From positions 42,670,878 to 42,734,877 of the forward strand of contig CM020618.1 of the NCBI GenBank assembly GCA_009829735.1: a stretch of DNA of 64,000 nucleotides, written 5' to 3'. The DNA is from Pyropia yezoensis (taxonomy: Eukaryota > Rhodophyta > Bangiophyceae > Bangiales > Bangiaceae). Below the pieces are notes generated by a model. It was given only the letters and a program-made list of their open reading frames with translations, was not told the origin of the DNA and did no database searches. Made by a program: the position numbers and the translations under genes. Each line of letters starts with the position of its first letter. Positions within the stretch are counted from its first letter, which is position 1. Shown in pieces: positions 39,364-51,735 of this stretch.

Positions 39364-41052
39364 TCAACCCATGGGAACCGCATGGGTGGAGATCACAGCG
39401 GCACCCTTTGCCGCTTTCCCCCCCACACCTGGTCCGGTGGAAATCCAACCCGCCCCCGCAATGTAGTCATACAGCTTGTTGACCTTGACCGGCTCGAGGC
39501 GCACCAGCAGCTTAGCGTCCTTTTTGCGTACGTACCCGACGCGGGCGGCCTCACGAACAAGCGCCTCCTTGACCAAAAGGTACTGGTGGGGGGATACCTT
39601 GACCGCCACGACCAGGTCCAGCTCCGTACGCGACAGCAGGTCCGCCCCGGCCATCTGCCGCACATCCAGAGGGGGGGCCGCAGGGCGGACCCTGCTGCTG
39701 CCGCTGCCGCCGACGCCGCCGCCGCCACCGACGCTCCCATTGACGGCATCCACGGCACCGCCATTACCGGTAACACCTTTGCCTTCCGTGGCGCCACCGC
39801 CATTGCTCCCTGCGGCGGTGGAGGCCGCCGCGGTTGCCGCCGCACGCGCAGCCGGCGATGTGACAGCCGACAATGCGGCCACGCTTTTCTTCCCGCGCCG
39901 CCCAGGTGGCGGCGGCGCCACAGCAGGTGCCGCCGTGGCTGCCGCCGCGGCAGCTGCATCGGCCTTGACCGACGCAGCCGACGGGGACAGCACCGACGCT
40001 GGTAGGTTGGCGGTCACTCGGTTGGCATCTTCCAGTGTAGATGCACCCAGTGCGCGAGCATAGCGGAGCTTATCAATCTTGTGCCGCAGCGCACGGTCCT
40101 CAGCCAGGTCACTCACCAGTCGACGGTGGTCCCCGTCAGAATGGAATCGAAGGAAAGGACGCAGGCGGTGGGAGAGATCCCGCTCATCCCGCGGCCGCTT
40201 CTTGTCGAGCGCCGCGGCGGCCTTGAAGTCAAGCAGGTTGCGGCTGACCACAAACTCCTTGCGGAAGGCGCGCTCGTCAAGCTTGGAAGAATAGATTTGA
40301 AGGACGCGCAGCTTCATTTCTGCTTCTTCAGGAGAGTCCTCGTGCAACAGCTCCATGTCCGCAATAATCTCCTCGGCGTCCTGGTCCCACTCGTAGGTGA
40401 AGTCCCCTCGAAGGGGCATCCATCCGCATGCCTCCTCCACCTGGTGAAGGTGCATGACGCGCAGACACTTTGCATCCACGTCCGCGTCCGCTCCGTCTTG
40501 GACTGTCGGTGGCGCCGCAGGGAGAATGCGGCTAATGTCAGGCAGGGGCGCGGTGGGTGCTTGCAGGCAGGTGGTGCGGAAATGGGCCTCGGCCTCGGCC
40601 GAGTTTTTGGTGCGGATAACCTTGGCAACCTCCTCCCAATTTCCGACACCGTACAGCTCAAGGCCCTCTAGCAATCGCTCCTCCTCGTCGGCACCCCAGC
40701 CTTCAGCGTAAACGGGAGTTGACACCACTTCAATCAGCCGGTACGCATGGTTTGGCTGGTGCGGCGACAGGGTAGCGCCCACTGAGAAGCAGTCGAGGCA
40801 CAAGTCATAGTCGGGACACACAGCGCAGCGAGCACGGATAGCAGCACTTAAGTCGCGCTTGCAGTAGTTGCAGTGGAAGCGTGCCAGCGTCTCCGAGTCA
40901 TCCTTGGAGCGCGGTTTGTCTGACTTCGCGCGCGCCCGCTTGGGCCGCACACCGCCACCGCTGGTACCGGCGGTGCTACCTCCGGCTGCACCATCAGCAG
41001 GGGCGGGAGAAGCTTCACTATGTCCTCCGGCGTCATGGCGAGATGCATCCAT
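39364..41052 (-). CDS. TADA2: Transcriptional adaptor ADA2 (SAGA-type HAT complex)
   Basis: ADA2 holds the GCN5 acetyltransferase in SAGA-type complexes in the nucleus and stimulates histone H3 acetylation. The ATG at 41052 (MDASRHDAGG) gives 562 residues; the in-frame TTG upstream is not a likely start. A ZZ zinc finger lies at about residues 60-105 (CNYCKRDL...CAVCPDYDLCLDC...HAYRLI). A SANT/Myb domain at 117-163 (GWGADEEERLLEGLELYGVGNWEEVAKVI) follows, and then the ADA2-specific middle region (DFTYEWDQDAEEIIADMEL and KLRVLQIYSSKLDERAFRKEFVV). A long Ala/Gly/Pro insert at about 370-460 precedes a C-terminal SWIRM-like domain (TELDLVVAVKVSPHQYLLVKEALVREAARVG). The single long frame and domain order make the call firm; the low-complexity insert is larger than in plants and animals. 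Confidence 0.95.
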   Translation of the reverse strand: MDASRHDAGGHSEASPAPADGAAGGSTAGTSGGGVRPKRARAKSDKPRSKDDSETLARFHCNYCKRDLSAAIRARCAVCPDYDLCLDCFSVGATLSPHQPNHAYRLIEVVSTPVYAEGWGADEEERLLEGLELYGVGNWEEVAKVIRTKNSAEAEAHFRTTCLQAPTAPLPDISRILPAAPPTVQDGADADVDAKCLRVMHLHQVEEACGWMPLRGDFTYEWDQDAEEIIADMELLHEDSPEEAEMKLRVLQIYSSKLDERAFRKEFVVSRNLLDFKAAAALDKKRPRDERDLSHRLRPFLRFHSDGDHRRLVSDLAEDRALRHKIDKLRYARALGASTLEDANRVTANLPASVLSPSAASVKADAAAAAAATAAPAVAPPPPGRRGKKSVAALSAVTSPAARAAATAAASTAAGSNGGGATEGKGVTGNGGAVDAVNGSVGGGGGVGGSGSSRVRPAAPPLDVRQMAGADLLSRTELDLVVAVKVSPHQYLLVKEALVREAARVGYVRKKDAKLLVRLEPVKVNKLYDYIAGAGWISTGPGVGGKAAKGAAVISTHAVPMG

Positions 41053-42530
41053 AGTGGCCAAAAATGCACGCGGGCAGTCGGTGAATGGGAACTACATCAA
41101 CCGCGAGGTAAGGGACAGCAGGGAGTGAACAGAGAGGCGGAGTGGGACACATGAACAGAAGAGCAGAATAGAACGGAGGGACGAAGGCAGCGGCACGACG
41201 GAGTCCGGGGCACGATGAAGCACGCACAATGGTGCGCGGGACGCGGCAAGGCGTACTTTACGAGAAAAAATATTCCAAGACTGCGCGATTAAAAAGATCT
41301 TTTCGTCTATTGCGACACGTGGTCTTCTGTTGGTCGAATTGAATACTGCGGTACTTCTTCCGTAAGCTGAATTCACCATCTGGCGCCCTCCCCGACCTCC
41401 CCTCCCACCTGGTGAAACGGTACCGCCGCACACTATGCGGAAAATTCTGCGTGCTCGCTCTTTGGCGTTGTCTTCACGTGGCAACCGTATGCGACGATGG
41501 CAGACAAGCCCACGGGAGCGAAAACCGCGATGACGAGCCCCGCGACCGGCAACCGCGAAGACGAGCCCCACGACCGACAACCTCCCTTGGCGGCTAGTGT
41601 ACCCGGCCATGTCAATCAGCCATAAAACTCTCACATTGGATGGCAGATGGAGCTCGTGACGCGGCTGGTGGTGCGAAGGGGTCGGTCTGGGTGGCGTCGA
41701 AAGGAGAAGAGGAGGAGGCTGGTGTCAACTCAAGCCAACGCACGTGGACACGGCGCTGCGGAAAAAGAGCTTGAGCTCTCTCTTCGGCGGGATGCCCAAT
41801 CGCGGTTAGGCTCTGTTCACCGGGGCGTTCAGCATCTGTCGCCAGCATTGCAGCCGTCTTCCGCTGAAAGGATGAATGACTGTGGAGGTTTCACTGCCAG
41901 ATAACCACGACGCGACATTGGACCGATGAAAATCACATTTTGTTGTGGCAGCCAGGGCAGTTGAACGTTTCACAGCTAAGAATATATTTTCAATGAGACG
42001 TGGCTCGCACCACTGCTTGGGCTGTTGACGCGCGTCTTCTTCGATGCATCCGAGTCGTAGCTGTGTGCCGCTAGCCTAGCTACTCTGCGGCGTGACCACC
42101 GCATCGGGGGGTGCCGCCCGCCCGGCGAGAGCCCGAAGATCTTGAGCGGCGGACCGACACGGTCTGTGGTGGCCCTCGTGGACGTTCTGTGGCAAGCTGG
42201 GGGGCCTTTCCCTGTCTGTGTGATGCGGCCATGCATTCTGCTGTGGCCTGCCCAATTTGCATGGAGGGGGCACTCTCGCCGACTGCGCCGCGGCTGCGGC
42301 TGCTGTGTGAATGTGTTTAAAACCCGCACCGCAGCAGTTCTGCTCGCGCCTGACTGTGTTTGCGCTACCTTGACCGGCGCCATAGGTGCTGTCCCTCTCA
42401 CACCTCCACTTTCGGCGCCTTTGCCATTGCACCCTCCTGGGCGGGCTGTTGCGGCGCCACCGCGCTCTCTTCCTTCTCTTACTCCCCTTTCCCAGGTACT
42501 GTTGGACCTCCTGACGCGACGGCAGCCGTC
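41053..42530. other. Divergent spacer between ADA2 and the DNA glycosylase
   Basis: Two genes diverge from this 1.5-kb stretch, so it holds both promoters. No TATA box or known element stands out. Frames on both strands lack recognisable domains. Confidence 0.5.
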
Positions 42531-44873
42531 ATGGCCGGCCCATCCCCGGTAGCTCGAACACCCGCAGCGTCGTCCAAGTCTCGCGCCTTGTCATCCAAGT
42601 CTCCTCTTGTGGCCTCGCCGGCTATGTTCACGCCGGCGTCCAGACGTCGTGTACCCGCTGCGAAGACGGCGCGCGTGCTAGCGGGAGTGTTGGCGGCCAA
42701 AAAGCTTTCACTCGATGCAATTTTGGCGCGCCTGCCGCAGCCGTCCACCGTTGGTCCAGCTGCTGTCGTCAAGCCGCCGGCGGCGCCTTCCAAGCGGCGT
42801 GCAGCTCCTGCCAAGTCTTCTCACGAGGCCCCTGTCGGTTTGTCCATTCGGGTGACCGACCCCGCTGTAGCCACGACGCCGCGCGCGCTACCGGATGCCG
42901 TGGTGACCAACGAGGGAGCTGTGGATGCAACTGCGTCGCACGTGTCGCGGCCGCCGACCCCTGTTTCGGCCGTCGTCGTCAAATCGACGGTATCGTCGTC
43001 CAAACGGAGCGCCGCGCCTGCCAAGTCTCGTGCGGCCCCGCCTGGTCCGCCCACGCGTGTGTCCAAGCGTCGGGCGGCTGTATCGACAAAGGCACGCGCA
43101 CTGCTGGGGGTCTTGGTAGCTAACGAGGAAGCTGTGAATGCAAATGCAGGGCGCCTGTCGCTGCCGTCAACTCCTGCTCCTGGTGCTGTGACCTCACAGC
43201 ACGAGGCCCAAGCAACGTTGGCGCCGTCCAAGCGGGGCGCGATGCCTGCCAAGTCTCGCTCGGCTCCGCCCGGTCCGCCCACACGGGTGTCCAAACGACG
43301 GGCGGCTGCAGCCACGAAGGCGCGCGCGCTGTCTGGTGCCTCGGTGGCCGACGAGGTCGTTGTGGATGCAGATGCGGCGCGCCTGTTGCGGCCGCCGAAC
43401 CCTGTTCCAGCCGTTGTCGTCCAGCCGGCGGTATCGTCATCTAGGCGGCGCGGTGCGTCTGCCAAGTCTCCGCGTTTGCCCCCCGCCGCGTCGCTCGCTG
43501 GGGTGGTCAAGCTTGCGAGCCCTCTACCGCCGGCCTTATCCACCACCCCTGCCAATGCGGCTTTCGTACAAAACCCTTCTCGCAGCCATACGAGCCGACC
43601 GTTGTCTGCTCCTGCCCCGCCGAGTAGAGCTTCGAAGCGGCTCGCTGCGCTGCGAGACGCTGCGCGTCCAGCTCAAGGTACTGCTGTTCTTGCTGTTGCG
43701 ATGTCAGCGCTGCAGCCGCTCAGGGTTGCATCTGGTCTGAAGCCGGCTCCTCAGGCGATGGTGGCTGCCCTCGTTGACGAGACCGTTAAGGTGCATTCTC
43801 CAGTGCTCAAGAAAGGACGTCAGTCGAAGGCGTCTTCGGCTGCGCAGGTTGTGAAGGCCCCGTCTACGCGGGTACGACGTGCCCCCCCGCGAGCGCTGCA
43901 GTCGGTTGCCGCCCGTGACATGGAACTGGGGCCGGTCCCGGGGTTCCTTTCCGACTCCCAGCGGGCGGTGCGACTGGCAGCAGCGGTGGCTCATCTGCAG
44001 CAGGTGGCTCCTCAAGTCGCTCGCCTGCTCATGGTGGGTTTTGTCCCACCGTTTCGCAGGGTCCCTCTCTTTGACGCCCTCACCCGCACCATTCTCTACC
44101 AGCAGGTAAATGGTGCTACAGCGGGCGTCATGTACGCACGGATCGGTGCGCTGCTCTACCCAGACATGTCGGTCATCTCTGGTGGCGCCGAGGGCTCTTT
44201 GGAGTGTCCGCCCCTGACGGCCCACGGGGTACTGGACCTGGGCGTTGACCGGGTACGCGGCGTGGGCGTGTCGGGCGTCAAGGCGCGCTATATATTGAGC
44301 GCCGCCGAAGCTTGCGCGCGCGATGGGTTGGACGAGTTTCGCTTGGCACAGCTCGACGACGAGGAGGTGAATACTGTCCTGTGCGCTTTGCCCGGCGTTG
44401 GCGCCTGGACGGCTGCCATGGTGCGCATGTTTTGCCTAGAGCGGCAGGATGTGCTGCCAGCCGGGGATCTGACGCTGCGCCGGGTGGCGGCAGCTCTTTG
44501 GGGGAACCCAACCACGCCCGCAGCGGAGGCGGAGCGCGCTGCAGGGAGAGCCAATAGCTTGACCGAGGCCGCAGCCCCTCGCAAAGAGAAGGTGTCGGCC
44601 AAGGCCCAGGCCAAGACGATTGATGATGCCCGTGTCAAGACCGTCCCCCTCGTTACTGAGGCCGCCGCCTCTGCTCAAGGTCGGGCCAAAGCGACCAAGA
44701 TGATGGCTTTTCAGTCTCCTTTGATGGCGGACGAGGATCTGGAGCGTCTGCTGGAAGTGTGCCGCCCGTTCCGTAGCTACGCGGCCTGGGCGTTGTGGGG
44801 GGTCACGGACGAGTTTGCTTTCCTTCCTGTTGGAGGTGTGCTGAAGCGGCCGAACGACGGCTTCACCTTTTGA
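42531..44873 (+). CDS. Alkylpurine-DNA glycosylase (HhH-GPD, MAG1/AlkA type) with repeated N-terminus
   Basis: Removes alkylated purines to begin base-excision repair. The ATG at 42531 (GTCATGG, MAGPSPVARTP) gives 780 residues. The C-terminal third is the enzyme: FDALTRTILYQQVNGATAGVMYARI, then a region with GVSGVKARYILSAAE, and the helix-hairpin-helix LPGVGAWTAAMVRMFCL followed by PAGDLTLRR. In that segment the Asp fits the catalytic Asp of HhH-GPD enzymes. The last block RPFRSYAAWALWG resembles the family end. A Lys/Ala-rich insert (residues about 670-725) separates the core from this block. The first 480 residues are Ala/Ser/Pro/Lys-rich and contain four in-frame copies of a roughly 71-residue unit (see repeat). 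A nuclear role is likely; the positively charged N-terminus may bind DNA. Confidence 0.88.
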   Translation: MAGPSPVARTPAASSKSRALSSKSPLVASPAMFTPASRRRVPAAKTARVLAGVLAAKKLSLDAILARLPQPSTVGPAAVVKPPAAPSKRRAAPAKSSHEAPVGLSIRVTDPAVATTPRALPDAVVTNEGAVDATASHVSRPPTPVSAVVVKSTVSSSKRSAAPAKSRAAPPGPPTRVSKRRAAVSTKARALLGVLVANEEAVNANAGRLSLPSTPAPGAVTSQHEAQATLAPSKRGAMPAKSRSAPPGPPTRVSKRRAAAATKARALSGASVADEVVVDADAARLLRPPNPVPAVVVQPAVSSSRRRGASAKSPRLPPAASLAGVVKLASPLPPALSTTPANAAFVQNPSRSHTSRPLSAPAPPSRASKRLAALRDAARPAQGTAVLAVAMSALQPLRVASGLKPAPQAMVAALVDETVKVHSPVLKKGRQSKASSAAQVVKAPSTRVRRAPPRALQSVAARDMELGPVPGFLSDSQRAVRLAAAVAHLQQVAPQVARLLMVGFVPPFRRVPLFDALTRTILYQQVNGATAGVMYARIGALLYPDMSVISGGAEGSLECPPLTAHGVLDLGVDRVRGVGVSGVKARYILSAAEACARDGLDEFRLAQLDDEEVNTVLCALPGVGAWTAAMVRMFCLERQDVLPAGDLTLRRVAAALWGNPTTPAAEAERAAGRANSLTEAAAPRKEKVSAKAQAKTIDDARVKTVPLVTEAAASAQGRAKATKMMAFQSPLMADEDLERLLEVCRPFRSYAAWALWGVTDEFAFLPVGGVLKRPNDGFTF
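42789..43500 (+). repeat. In-frame tandem repeat (about 210-228 bp units) in the glycosylase N-terminus
   Basis: Units start at 42789, 42999, 43227 and 43440 with the recurring core SKR-x5-PAKS. Spacings are 210, 228 and 213 bp, all multiples of three. Units 2 and 3 also share PPGPPTRVSKRRAA. The last unit is partial. Confidence 0.85.
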
Positions 44874-45725
44874 AGCTGCTGCGCGGCTGGCGTGGAGGTC
44901 GCCGCTCTACAGTGGTATGCCTCGTGTGCTGCTTGTCGTGCATATGCGTCTTTGGGTATGAGGTGCTGACCGAGGTGATGCAAGCTTGCGTGCTGCGTGG
45001 AATACGCCCGCCAGCCGCTCTCGGCGCTGACGCTGCCAGCACCGACGGCTGGCCTGTTTGTGAAGGAGGCGGGCGCCCGCCATCAGGCGGGCCACGTCGC
45101 CCGCGCCCACCACCCTGTGCTGCCCAGCACCCAGGAGGATTGGCTCCTGACACCTTCTCTATCGGCGGGTCTGCCCGCCAGTTGCTGCTGAGTGCTGCTA
45201 GCGGGGAGCCACGGGGTGAGCAGGAGGTAATCGGGACGGGGAGGGGAGAAGAACAGGTAATTGGAATAAGAAAACAGAACAAACCAAAGAACGCCTCAAG
45301 CGCGCTGGTCATCCTCACCAAGGCGGTTCCTGTTGCGCCCACGTGCCTTGCGTGGGGATTTTCTTCTCAGTGATTGTGCGCATGTGGCAGCCGCCGCCGC
45401 TGGCCGGCAGCGCGCGATACAAGCCGGCCAGTCCCCCTTCCCCTCCCCACGTCCCCCCCCCCAACCCTCTTCCCCAGAGGCGGTGCCCATCGCGCGACGG
45501 GCCTGCACAATCCACGCGCGCGCGTCCACCTTTACCCAACATCCCGCACCAGCGCCCCCCCCCCCGGCCGCGCCCCGAAAGTTCCCGCCCGCAAGTTTGC
45601 CTCTGTCGCCGCCACCGCCGCCCCCCCCGCCGACGCCTTCGGCGGCAGCCGCGGCGCCGCCAACGACACCCGCTCGGCGGCCGAGGCAAAAGGAGAGCGA
45701 TGCGGAAAAAAAATACAGAACTCCA
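44874..45725. other. Spacer between the glycosylase and the RING exon
   Basis: About 850 bp downstream of two convergent genes. The first 350 bp are unremarkable; 45420-45690 is C-rich with proline-coding character on the plus strand. No gene is supported. Confidence 0.5.
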
Positions 45726-47275
<1,550 letters not shown>

Positions 47276-47408
47276 CAGACGGGGACCGCGGCGGCACTGC
47301 TGGCGGGCGGGCTGGCCGCCGTGGAGGGCGACGAGGAGCACGTGGGGGGGGTGGGAGGGGGTGGCAGGGAGTACGCAGAGGTGCGGGAGTGACCGTTTGC
47401 CAGGTGCA

Positions 47409-47430
47409 GGGGGGGGGGGGGGGGGGGGGG
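47409..47430. repeat. Poly-G run, 22 bases
   Basis: Uninterrupted G run at the end of the ligase-like pseudogene; length may be uncertain. Confidence 0.93.
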
Positions 47431-48347
47431 AGCGAGTGGGGGTGAGATGACTGCTTGACGTATGCGGCGGGGGGAGGCGGGGGGGGGATCGATAGAGCGG
47501 CTGTGGAGCTACGCGCCTCGCGCGAACACTCGCCACCGGACGGGGGTTAACCAAGACGGACGCGTGGAAATATCGATAGTGCAGGGTCTGTGGGGACATG
47601 CGCCTACCAGGGTCCCCCTTCGCCCGGCGGCCGTGTGCTCCAGCCAAAACAAGGCCGCCTGCGTACCAGCCAGACAACCCGTCTGCAGCGGCCGCCACCG
47701 CCATCGCGGCCAAGCCCCGGCGGGGAGGGTGGTGAGGATGACAGGACGCCGTCCGTCGGTGATGCCATCGCCATTATCGCGGCCGTGCCGCCCACAGCCA
47801 TGGGGAGGGTGGTGGCGACGATGGGACGCCGTCCGTCGGCGACGCCGCCGCCGCCGTCACGGCGGTGGGACGCACACAGTCTTGGTGATCGGCGACGCCA
47901 CGTGCGCAATGTCGCCACCGCAGTGTCTCACGACGGCGGAAGGGAAGGCACCGTCGACGGGTCGGGCGGCCACCGCCGCGGCCACTACCGCCATCGCGTC
48001 CTTCGTGCGGCGGAAGAGGGCGGCGGCGACGACGGGGTGCCCGCCACCGGCGACGCCGCCGCCATCATTGTGTCATCACCATCACCGGCTTGCTGGGCGC
48101 GTACGCCTCTCCCGCCTCTGTGCGGGCCGCCTACGCCTGTGCTCCGCGCGCCATGTAGAGCCCACCACATTCTGCCCCGGAATAACGCCAAACTGGACGG
48201 CCGCGGCCAAAGCGGGACCGAGGCGCACCCCAAATAGAACGTACAGGGGGAGGACGGCGCGGTCAATGGCGGCGACACCCGCCAGGGCGGCGGCAGTGGC
48301 GCGTGCGGCGCGACATTGGACGCTGCTGCCGGCAGTACGCAAAGGTG
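47431..48347. other. Spacer with an 82-bp spaced duplication
   Basis: Holds a degenerate tandem duplication: the block GGGAGGGTGGTG...GACGCCGTCCGTCGG begins near 47720 and again near 47802. A weaker third copy lies near 48030. No gene is supported. Confidence 0.5.
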
Positions 48348-51300
48348 TCACGAAGAGGCGCGCCGATGACGCTTTTTCGGTGGCTGGCCCAGGCTTGGCC
48401 GCGACACGACGTGCGTGCCAAACAGCGAGTCGGCACACACCGCGAATGTAGCGATAGTATTACCGTACGCCTTATCCATAGAGTCGACGTCCACCACAAT
48501 CACGCTCTCAATCGCAAACGTCGGCTTGTGGGTGCGCAAGTCCAGCCTAGTAGGCGCTTGAGAACGCGTTGTGATGATAATGGCAGTGCGCCGCTCCCAC
48601 TGCTTCCACAACTCAGGTCCGAACAGCCCACGCAGAGAGGAGCAGGAATTGGAGATGTCCTCGTTAGGCACCAGCCGCTCACCGCTCTTGTACTGCTCCG
48701 CTTTCGCCACGAGTTCACCTGTCCGAGGCCCTCCTTTGGCACCACGCACGCAGCGTAAGAACGATATACCGTCGATGCCTGGAAAGGTGGGGCTCCACGG
48801 CCTCCACACATGCCGAAGCAGGTCCTCTTCGGAGTAGTCTTGAAGGAGCTGCGGGATGGATGAGAAGTAGACGACGCCACGGCAAGCGATCGACGCGTCC
48901 ATAGCAGCTTGTGACAGCCACCGCGCCTGGCCCGTGAGGCGGTCAGGTGCGGGATACAGCTTTCGCAACGAGTACTTGCAGTACGGAAGAGGCCCCGACG
49001 CGTGCAGAGCAGCCTGGTTTCGACACAGGAGTGCCCGGCAGCAGCTCAGCAGCACCTCGGTCCACAGGAAGAGGTTCTCCCACGCCACAGGAACATCACC
49101 GACGAGCAGAGCGCGTCGCACCTCGTTGCACGCAGCGTACAGCCCGCCGTCGTCCCCGGAGATGTCGTAGACAGTTGCCTCCACCGAGTCCTCGTAAGAA
49201 TCCTCCTCTCCGCCGTCGAGGTCCGCCGCCACCACGAAGTGCTCTGGCTGACTACTCCCGCCGAACTTGTCAGAGGCAGGAGGAACGTCATTGGCAGCTG
49301 TGCCAGAGCCCGCGATGGCCGACGCCAGGTCCATCTGCAGCCTGGCCTCCAGTGCCGCCAAGAAGAATGTCACGATGATGGTGGGGTTCCGGGTCTTGGA
49401 TCGCCTGCTTGGCCGCTGCATAAGAGCGCCCTCCCCAAAGACCGTGTTCCAAGACAGCTCCTCCGTCAACGTGCCAGACGAGGGCGCGTCGTAATTGAGC
49501 AGGCCAACAGCCATCACCAGCGGGTGCTGGGCCAAGATGTTGACGCTCTTTTGGGCCACGGACAGGCCCGATGGTGCGAGGGCATCAACGAGGATGGAGA
49601 AGAAGTGGTCGCCGTCGCCCGACGCCTCGACAGCACCATTAAGCACGATGGCCGCCCGAGGATGACCCAGCGTGAGCAACGCAAGATGCCTTGCTACAGT
49701 TCCAACAGGCAGCAGCCGCCGTTGCCCCACAGCAGTAGACCGGCGTAGGGCAACCCTCAGGTCCAGAAGGCGGCGACGTTGTTGATCTTGTACCTCCTCC
49801 AGAGGTAGAAGGGGAATCCGGACGACTTCCCTGACTGTTGACAAAGACCCCGTCCGCGCGCCAGCTTGCCGCTCAGCAAAGCGCTCATTGAACGCAGTCA
49901 TCACCGGGCGGATGCGCAGCGCTTCACACCAATCACAGACCGCTTTCCGCACTGCCTCAGCTGTCACCATGACTGGGTCTTCAGGTAGTGAGGTGTTGTT
50001 CCCTTCAACGCTCGTGATCAGCTTTGCCCGGTCCCGCCTGAAGGCATCCGCGATTGCTGCAGCAGATGCGCCCGCCGTCTTCTTCTCGCCCGTCAAGGAA
50101 GTCGACTCCGCGTCGGTTCTAGTGGCCGTCTTCGCTGCGGATATTGCCGCGGCCGTCGTCGTAGCCACCGCTTCTGCCGCGGTAGCTGTCGCCGCCGCCT
50201 GCGACGCTGGTAGCAACTGCTCCAGAGCGGCTGACGGCCTTGTCATTGCCGTGTCCGTCGCCGAAGATGCCAGTCCAGCCGCCCCTTCGCCTCCGACAAA
50301 CATGCGCTGCAGCACGCCTTTGTCCCTGCTAAGGTTCTGCAGCCGCTCCAGCAAATTCTCGCACTCATTATCGGACAGAGTAGCAAAAGAAAGACGGGGC
50401 AGCTCATCAATGAGCAAGAGCCCACGCATCCCATGCGTCGACGACGGCAGCAGCCGAGCCTGCACGAGGTTGGTGGCAACCACCTCGACTTCGGCGACGC
50501 TGACCCGTCCCTCGGTCAGCAGCTTGAGCACGTGGTCCCGATACATGCCAAAAGTGTTGCTCGTGGAAGTCGGATCCCAAGACTCCACGAAGATGATGCG
50601 CACGAGAAGCGGTAAGCGCTTGTCAATCCAGGCAAGCACGTGGTCATCAGCAGTGACCTTGGTAATACCGTTGAACGACAGCACATAGACGGGTAGACTT
50701 CGCCACCAGTCCCGCATCGCCCGGGTCAGCGACATAACCAGGTCCGGCTCCTTCACAATAGACAGGAGCAGCAGGAGCAGGAGCAGCGTCTTGCCACGAC
50801 CAGGAGAGCCCATCACGTACCCAGTGCCGCGGGCGTCCGTCCGAAACGCGTGAAGTTCCCGTACAGCAGCAGGTACCGGGTTGACGCCAAAGCGCCTCTC
50901 GAACAGCCCGGTGCCAAACTGCGGGTTGGGTGAAATAAAATGCGGCAATCGTCTCGCCACCTCCGTAACGGGCGCCGCATGCAAGGGCGAGGGACCAGTG
51001 ATCGGCAGCTACGTCCACATTCAAACAATGACACACGGTAAGCTCAGTGGAGAGGTGCATTGCAAGCCAGTAAGAGAGCCACGTGATAGAACCAAAGAAG
51101 AAAAAAAGGCCAACGACGGGCAACAGTACACGAAAAGAACGTGAGAGGGTAGAGGTACACAGTCAGCGCAAAGAACACACGGAGCGCACGACATCGACAT
51201 GACCGGCATGATAGATGCTGCCTAGCGCACCGCCACCGGCGTCTTAGCATACATTGGTGTCCTTGTCATGCTGCTCCAAAGCCGACAGCCGGCTGATCCT

Positions 51301-51735
51301 TTGCTCCACATCGGCGATGTCTGCCTCGCACTGTGACACAACCTTCTCCAGCAAGTGCCGCACTTTGGGGTCGGCTGCATTGTTCAGCTTAAAGACAGCC
51401 TCGGCGAACCTCGAATGCAGTTGCCGGAGATCCTTCTTGAGCTCTGAGATGGTCTCGGGGGCATCTAGAGCGCACCTAACCGCCCATGCACCACGGCTTG
51501 AGTCTACGAGCGCAGAGACCAGCTGGCCACCGTCAAAGAACGACAGCCGCCGGAAGACACGCAGGTTCCAGCCCAACGATGCCGCCGCTGCCGGCGCCGC
51601 CACCGCCGACGCAGCACTCGGTGGCTTCGTAGTCTGGTTGGCCCCTGGGTAGCCGCCGGCGCCGGCGGGCGCGCCCGTCCAGACAGGCCCTCGCAGGAGG
51701 ACCGCGAGGGCAATCGCAAACGCGGGATGGTCCAT
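48348..51735 (-). CDS. Large P-loop NTPase, Crinkler/RHS-like (tentative), probably two exons
   Basis: The main frame (51008-48348, 887 codons) has a Walker A motif GSPGRGKT and a Walker B motif GLLLIDEL, about 140 residues apart, so it binds and probably hydrolyses NTP. It has no ATG before the P-loop. A proposed upstream exon (51735-51253, ATG MDHPAFAIAL, with a coiled coil ending ALEQHDKDTN) joins in frame through an intron at 51009-51252, giving 1047 residues. The linker before the NTPase (RRLPHFISPNPQFGTGLFERRFG) and the YVMGSPGRGKT style recall Crinkler/RHS-type proteins, which pair such an NTPase with a restriction-endonuclease-like nuclease. A possible trace of one is GIDGISFL...AKAEQYKSG near 48690-48780. 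This family link is an inference. An Ala/Thr-rich insert lies at about 50050-50270. It could also be an unrelated STAND or AAA-type ATPase. Confidence 0.6.
51009..51252 (-). other. Proposed intron of the NTPase gene (244 bp)
   Basis: Donor CCAAT|GTATGC at 51252 and acceptor GACGTAG|CTG at 51009, phase 0. A pyrimidine stretch CCTTTTTTTCTTCTTT lies inside. Supported only by open frames and the lack of an ATG in the main exon. Confidence 0.5.
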
